Below, in pieces: positions 58,701-64,000 of a stretch of 64,000 bases of DNA. Location: contig OZ038322.1 of assembly GCA_964035795.1 (NCBI GenBank), positions 23,332,359 through 23,396,358 of the forward strand, given 5' to 3'. The DNA comes from Pterobdella sp. o SKG-2022 (taxonomy: Eukaryota; Annelida; Clitellata; Hirudinida; Piscicolidae). Every line of letters starts with the position of its first letter. The stretch's first letter is position 1. The translations under genes were made by a program, and so were the position numbers. A model generated the notes under the pieces. That model searched no databases. It was not told where the DNA came from and saw nothing but the letters and a program-made list of their open reading frames with translations.

Positions 58701-61700
58701 CATCATAAGCCATCTATCCTACTCTAAAAGCATTTTTAAAGATTCCTAAATAGCAAGAATATCTAAAGTTTTCTAAGTATTTTGAATTTAAAAAGCATTT
58801 AGCCAAAGTATCAGTCGGTTGATTAAATAATTTGATTGCATAGGTGTTTCAAGATGATTCAGTTCAAATGACAGAATGCTGTGATGTTTAGAAAATCTAC
58901 ATACAAATCTAACCCTAAGATTACTGGTTTTCAATTGCAAAAAGAAATTTTGTACTTTTAACCTTCTCCCATTAATACATAATTTATACGTCACACTGGA
59001 TTCAGCATTTAATCCACAGTTATTACACCACCACTATAACAACGGCAAGATGAGCGTGGGTGATGGCGGTAACAGTATCAGGCTATTTTCATCTTTGTAT
59101 TGCTCTTGTCACACAAGCTATCTTTTGCCATCATGATCATCTAGTTTGTGCGAAATGTACCGTATGTTCAGTCACATCATAAGCCATCTATCCTACTCTA
59201 AAAGCATTTTTAAAGATTCCTAAATAGCAAGAATATCTAAAGTTTTCTAAGTATTTTGAATTTAAAAAGCATTTAGCCAAAGTATCAGTCGGTTGATTAA
59301 ATAATTTGATTGCATAGGTGTTTCAAGATGATTCAGTTCACATGACAGAATGCTGTGATGTTTAGAAAATCTACATACAAATCTAACCCTAAGATTACTG
59401 GTTTTCAATTGCAAAAAGAAATTTTGTACTTTTAATCTTCTCCCATTAATACATAATTTATACGTCACATTGGATTCTGCATTTAATCCACAGTTATTAC
59501 ACCACCACTATAACAACGGCAAGATGAGCGTGGGTGATGGCGGTAACAGTATCAGGCTATTTTCATCTTTGTATTGCTCTTGTCACACAAGCTATCTTTT
59601 GCCATCATGATCATCTAGTTTGTGCGAAATGTACCGTATGTTCAGTCACATCATAAGCCATCTATCCTACTCTAAAAGCATTTTTAAAGATTCCTAAATA
59701 GCAAGAATATCTAAAGTTTTTTTAGTATTTTGAATTTAAAACACATTAAGCCAAAGTATCAGTCGGTTGATTAAATAATTTGATTGCATAGGTGTTTCAA
59801 GATGATTCAGTTCAAACGACAGAATGCTGTGATGTTTAGAAAATCTACATACAAATCTAACCCTAAGATTACTGGTTTTCAATTGCAAAAAGAAATTTTG
59901 TACTTTTAATCTTCTCCCATTAATACATAATTTATACGTCACACTGGATTCAGCATTTAATCCACAGTTATTACACCACCACTATAACAACGGCAAGATG
60001 AGCGTGGGTGATGGCGGTAACAGTATCAGGCTATTTTCATCTTTGTATTGCTCTTGTCACACAAGCTATCTTTTGCCATCATGATCATCTAGTTTGTGCG
60101 AAATGTACCGTATGTTCAGTCACATCATAAGCCATCTATCCTACTCTAAAAGCATTTTTAAAGATTCCTAAATAGCAAGAATATCTAAAGTTTTCTAAGT
60201 ATTTTGAATTTAAAAAGCATTTAGCCAAAGTATCAGTCGGTTGATTAAATAATTTGATTGCATAGGTGTTTCAAGATGATTCAGTTCACATGACAGAATG
60301 CTGTGATGTTTAGAAAATCTACATACAAATCTAACCCTAAGATTACTGGTTTTCAATTGCAAAAAGAAATTTTGTACTTTTAATCTTCTCCCATTAATAC
60401 ATAATTTATACGTCACATTGGATTCTGCATTTAATCCACAGTTATTACACCACCACTATAACAACGGCAAGATGAGCGTGGGTGATGGCGGTAACAGTAT
60501 CAGGCTATTTTCATCTTTGTATTGCTCTTGTCACACAAGCTATCTTTTGCCATCATGATCATCTAGTTTGTGCGAAATGTACCGTATGTTCAGTCACATA
60601 ATAAGCCATCTATCCTACTCTAAAAGCATTTTTAAAGATTCCTAAATAGCAAGAATATCTAAAGTTTTCTTAGTATTTTGAATTTAAAAAGCATTTAGCC
60701 AAAGTATCAGTCGGTTGATTAAATAATTTGATTGCATAGGTGTTTCAAGATGATTCAGTTCACATGACAGAATGCTGTGATGTTTAGAAAATCTACATAC
60801 AAATCTAACCCTAAGATTACTGGTTTTCAATTGCAAAAAGAAATTTTGTACTTTTAATCTTCTCCCATTAATACATAATTTATACGTCACACTGGATTCA
60901 GCATTTAATCCACAGTTATTACACCACCACTATAACAACGGCAAGATGAGCGTGGGTGATGGCGGTAACCGTATCAGGCTATTTTAATCTTTGTATTGCT
61001 CTTGTCACACAAGCTATCTTTTGCCATCATGATCATCTAGTTTGTGCGAAATGTACCGTATGTTCAGTCACATCATAAGCCATCTATCCTACTCTAAAAG
61101 CATTTTTAAAGATTCCTAAATAGCAAGAATATCTAAAGTTTTCTTAGTATTTTGAATTTAAAACACATTAAGCCAAAGTATCAGTCGGTTGATTAAATAA
61201 TTTGATTGCATAGGTGTTTCAAGATGATTCAGTTCACATGACAGAATGCTGTGATGTTTAGAAAATCTACATACAAATCTAACCCTAAGATTACTGGTTT
61301 TCAATTGCAAAAAGAAATTTTGTACTTTTAATCTTCTCCCATTAATACATAATTTATACGTCACACTGGATTCTGCATTTAATCCACAGTTATTACACCA
61401 CCACTATAACAACGGCAAGATGAGCGTGGGTGATGGCGGTAACCGTATCAGGCTATTTTAATCTTTGTATTGCTCTTGTCATACAAGCTATCTTTTGCCA
61501 TCATGATCATCTAGTTTGTGCGAAATGTACCGTATGTTCAGTCACATCATAAGCCATCTATCCTACTCTAAAAGCATTTTTAAAGATTCCTAAATAGCAA
61601 GAATATCTAAAGTTTTCTTAGTATTTTGAATTTAAAACGCATTTAGCCAAAGTATCAGTCGGTTGATTAAATAATTTGATTGCATAGGTGTTTCAAGATG

Positions 61701-64000
61701 ATTCAGTTCAAATGACAGAATGCTGTGATGTTTAGAAAATCTACATACAAATCTAACCCTAAGATTACTGGTTTTCAATTGCAAAAAGAAATTTTGTACT
61801 TTTAATCTTCTCCCATTAATACATAATTTATACGTCACATTGGATTCAGCATTTAATCCACAGTTATTACACCACCACTATAACAACGGCAAGATGAGCG
61901 TGGGTGATGGCGGTAACAGTATCAGGCTATTTTCATCTTTGTATTGCTCTTGTCACACAAGCTATCTTTTGCCATCATGATCATCTAGTTTGTGCGAAAT
62001 GTACCGTATGTTCAGTCACATCATAAGCCATCTATCCTACTCTAAAAGCATTTTTAAAGATTCCTAAATAGCAAGAATATCTAAAGTTTTCTTAGTATTT
62101 TGAATTTAAAACACATTAAGCCAAAGTATCAGTCGGTTGATTAAATAATTTGATTGCATAGGTGTTTCAAGATGATTCAGTTCAAACGACAGAATGCTGT
62201 GATGTTTAGAAAATCTACATACAAATCTAACCCTAAGATTACTGGTTTTCAATTGCAAAAAGAAATTTTGTACTTTTAATCTTCTCCCATTAATACATAA
62301 TTTATACGTCACACTGGATTCAGCATTTAATCCACAGTTATTACACCACCACTATAATAACGGCAAGATGAGCGTGGGTGATGGCGGTAACAGTATCAGG
62401 CTATTTTCATCTTTGTATTGCTCTTGTCACACAAGCTATCTTTTGCCATCATGATCATCTAGTTTGTGCGAAATGTACCGTATGTTCAGTCACATCATAA
62501 GCCATCTATCCTACTCTAAAAGCATTTTTAAAGATTCCTAAATAGCAAGAATATCTAAAGTTTTCTTAGTATTTTGAATTTAAAACACATTAAGCCAAAG
62601 TATCAGTCGGTTGATTAAATAATTTGATTGCATAGGTGTTTCAAGATGATTCAGTTCAAACGACAGAATGCTGTGATGTTTAGAAAATCTACATACAAAT
62701 CTAACCCTAAGATTACTGGTTTTCAATTGCAAAAAGAAATTTTGTACTTTTAATCTTCTCCCATTAATACATAATTTATACGTCACACTGGATTCAGCAT
62801 TTAATCCACAGTTATTACACCACCACTATAATAACGGCAAGATGAGCGTGGGTGATGGCGGTAACAGTATCAGGCTATTTTCATCTTTGTATTGCTCTTG
62901 TCACACAAGCTATCTTTTGCCATCATGATCATCTAGTTTGTGCGAAATGTACCGTATGTTCAGTCACATCATAAGCCATCTATCCTACTCTAAAAGCATT
63001 TTTAAAGATTCCTAAATAGCAAGAATATCTAAAGTTTTCTAAGTATTTTGAATTTAAAACGCATTTAGCCAAAGTATCAGTCGGTTGATTAAATAATTTG
63101 ATTGCATAGGTGTTTCAAGATGATTCAGTTCACATGACAGAATGCTGTGATGTTTAGAAAATCTACATACAAATCTAACCCTAAGATTACTGGTTTTCAA
63201 TTGCAAAAAGAAATTTTGTACTTTTAATCTTCTCCCATTAATACATAATTTATACGTCACATTGGATTCTGCATTTAATCCACAGTTATTACACCACCAC
63301 TATAACAACGGCAAGATGAGCGTGGGTGATGGCGGTAACAGTATCAGGCTATTTTCATCTTTGTATTGCTCTTGTCACACAAGCTATCTTTTGCCATCAT
63401 GATCATCTAGTTTGTGCGAAATGTACCGTATGTTCAGTCACATCATAAGCCATCTATCCTACTCTAAAAGCATTTTTAAAGATTCCTAAATAGCAAGAAT
63501 ATCTAAAGTTTTCTTAGTATTTTGAATTTAAAACGCATTTAGCCAAAGTATCAGTCGGTTGATTAAATAATTTGATTGCATAGGTGTTTCAAGATGATTC
63601 AGTTCAAATGACAGAATGCTGTGATGTTTAGAAAATCTACATACAAATCTAACCCTAAGATTACTGGTTTTCAATTGCAAAAAGAAATTTTGTACTTTTA
63701 ATCTTCTCCCATTAATACATAATTTATACGTCACATTGGATTCTGCATTTAATCCACAGTTATTACACCACCACTATAACAACGGCAAGATGAGCGTGGG
63801 TGATGGCGGTAACAGTATCAGGCTATTTTCATCTTTGTATTGCTCTTGTCACACAAGCTATCTTTTGCCATCATGATCATCTAGTTTGTGCGAAATGTAC
63901 CGTATGTTCAGTCACATCATAAGCCATCTATCCTACTCTAAAAGCATTTTTAAAGATTCCTAAATAGCAAGAATATCTAAAGTTTTCTTAGTATTTTGAA

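Larger units (their letters stand above)
35090..64000. repeat. Satellite array, 474-bp monomer, continuing past window end
   Basis: Tandem units start with TTATTACACCACCACTATAA and recur exactly every 474 bp: 35090, 35564, 36038, then 36268 + 474k up to 63760. That is 60 full units, one 230-bp deleted unit (36038-36267) and 241 bp of a partial last unit. By eye, units differ at only about 10-15 positions, mostly shared variants (for example gtGGGtg/gtCGGtg, aacAgt/aacCgt, ttttCatc/ttttAatc, CACActgg/CATTgg). Shared variants define monomer types arranged in higher-order repeats. AT content is roughly two-thirds, with one GC-rich block near the unit start. No hammerhead core, CENP-B box or RNA gene was found. 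The array may be centromeric or other heterochromatin; sequence alone cannot say. Confidence 0.97.

Noticed and set aside
35806..63734. A 68-codon antisense open frame in nearly every satellite monomer, as a possible gene family
   Set aside because: 474 is divisible by 3, so any open frame is copied with the unit. Differences between copies are mostly amino-acid changing (K/I, C/F, I/M, A/V), with only a rare silent one. There is no family similarity and no splice or signal context.
35090..64000. Hammerhead ribozyme or CENP-B box in the satellite
   Set aside because: No CTGANGA...GAAA core on either strand of the monomer, and nothing close to the CENP-B box consensus.
35090..64000. CRISPR array
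   Set aside because: The repeats are 474 bp, directly abutting, with no unique spacers, in an animal genome.

Overview
This window is nuclear DNA of an invertebrate animal. It is AT-rich and has short spliceosomal introns, three recognisable metazoan genes, APE-type LINEs, tRNA-derived SINEs and a very large satellite array. I cannot name the species. Nothing in it looks bacterial or organellar.

Layout. (1) 1-10187, plus strand: a quaking/STAR-type RNA-binding protein gene whose 5' end lies before the window. Eight exons join into one 346-codon frame with Qua1, KH and Qua2 regions. Its large intron (2195-7709) holds a SINE and a decayed LINE. Its last intron appears to be GC-AG. (2) 10936-14153, minus strand, convergent with the first gene: cytosolic-type valyl-tRNA synthetase, two exons, 1049 residues, without the N-terminal GST-like domain of the vertebrate enzyme. 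(3) 15946-30308, minus strand: a KANK/VAB-19-type scaffold gene. It can be reconstructed in 11 exons totalling 4002 nt (1333 codons plus stop), with an N-terminal KN motif and C-terminal ankyrin repeats. Its 6-kb intron 7 carries a CR1/L2-like LINE on the minus strand, split by a younger plus-strand LINE. The younger element starts with a 2A-like D-V-E-S-N-P-G-P motif and is flanked by an 11-bp target duplication. (4) 31640-33280: two LINE fragments joined head to head. (5) 33281-35089: gene-poor AT-rich DNA. (6) 35090-64000, running off the window: a satellite of 474-bp monomers, 60 full units plus one 230-bp deleted unit and a 241-bp partial unit. It has nested higher-order periods of 948, 1422 and 2370 bp.

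The three genes have unrelated jobs: RNA processing, translation, and cortical adhesion/cytoskeleton. They look like ordinary neighbours and not a functional cluster. The most unusual structures are the multi-level satellite array and the nested LINE with its 2A-like motif. All exon boundaries are my own manual calls from reading frame, splice dinucleotides and remembered family alignments. No transcript evidence or database search was available.
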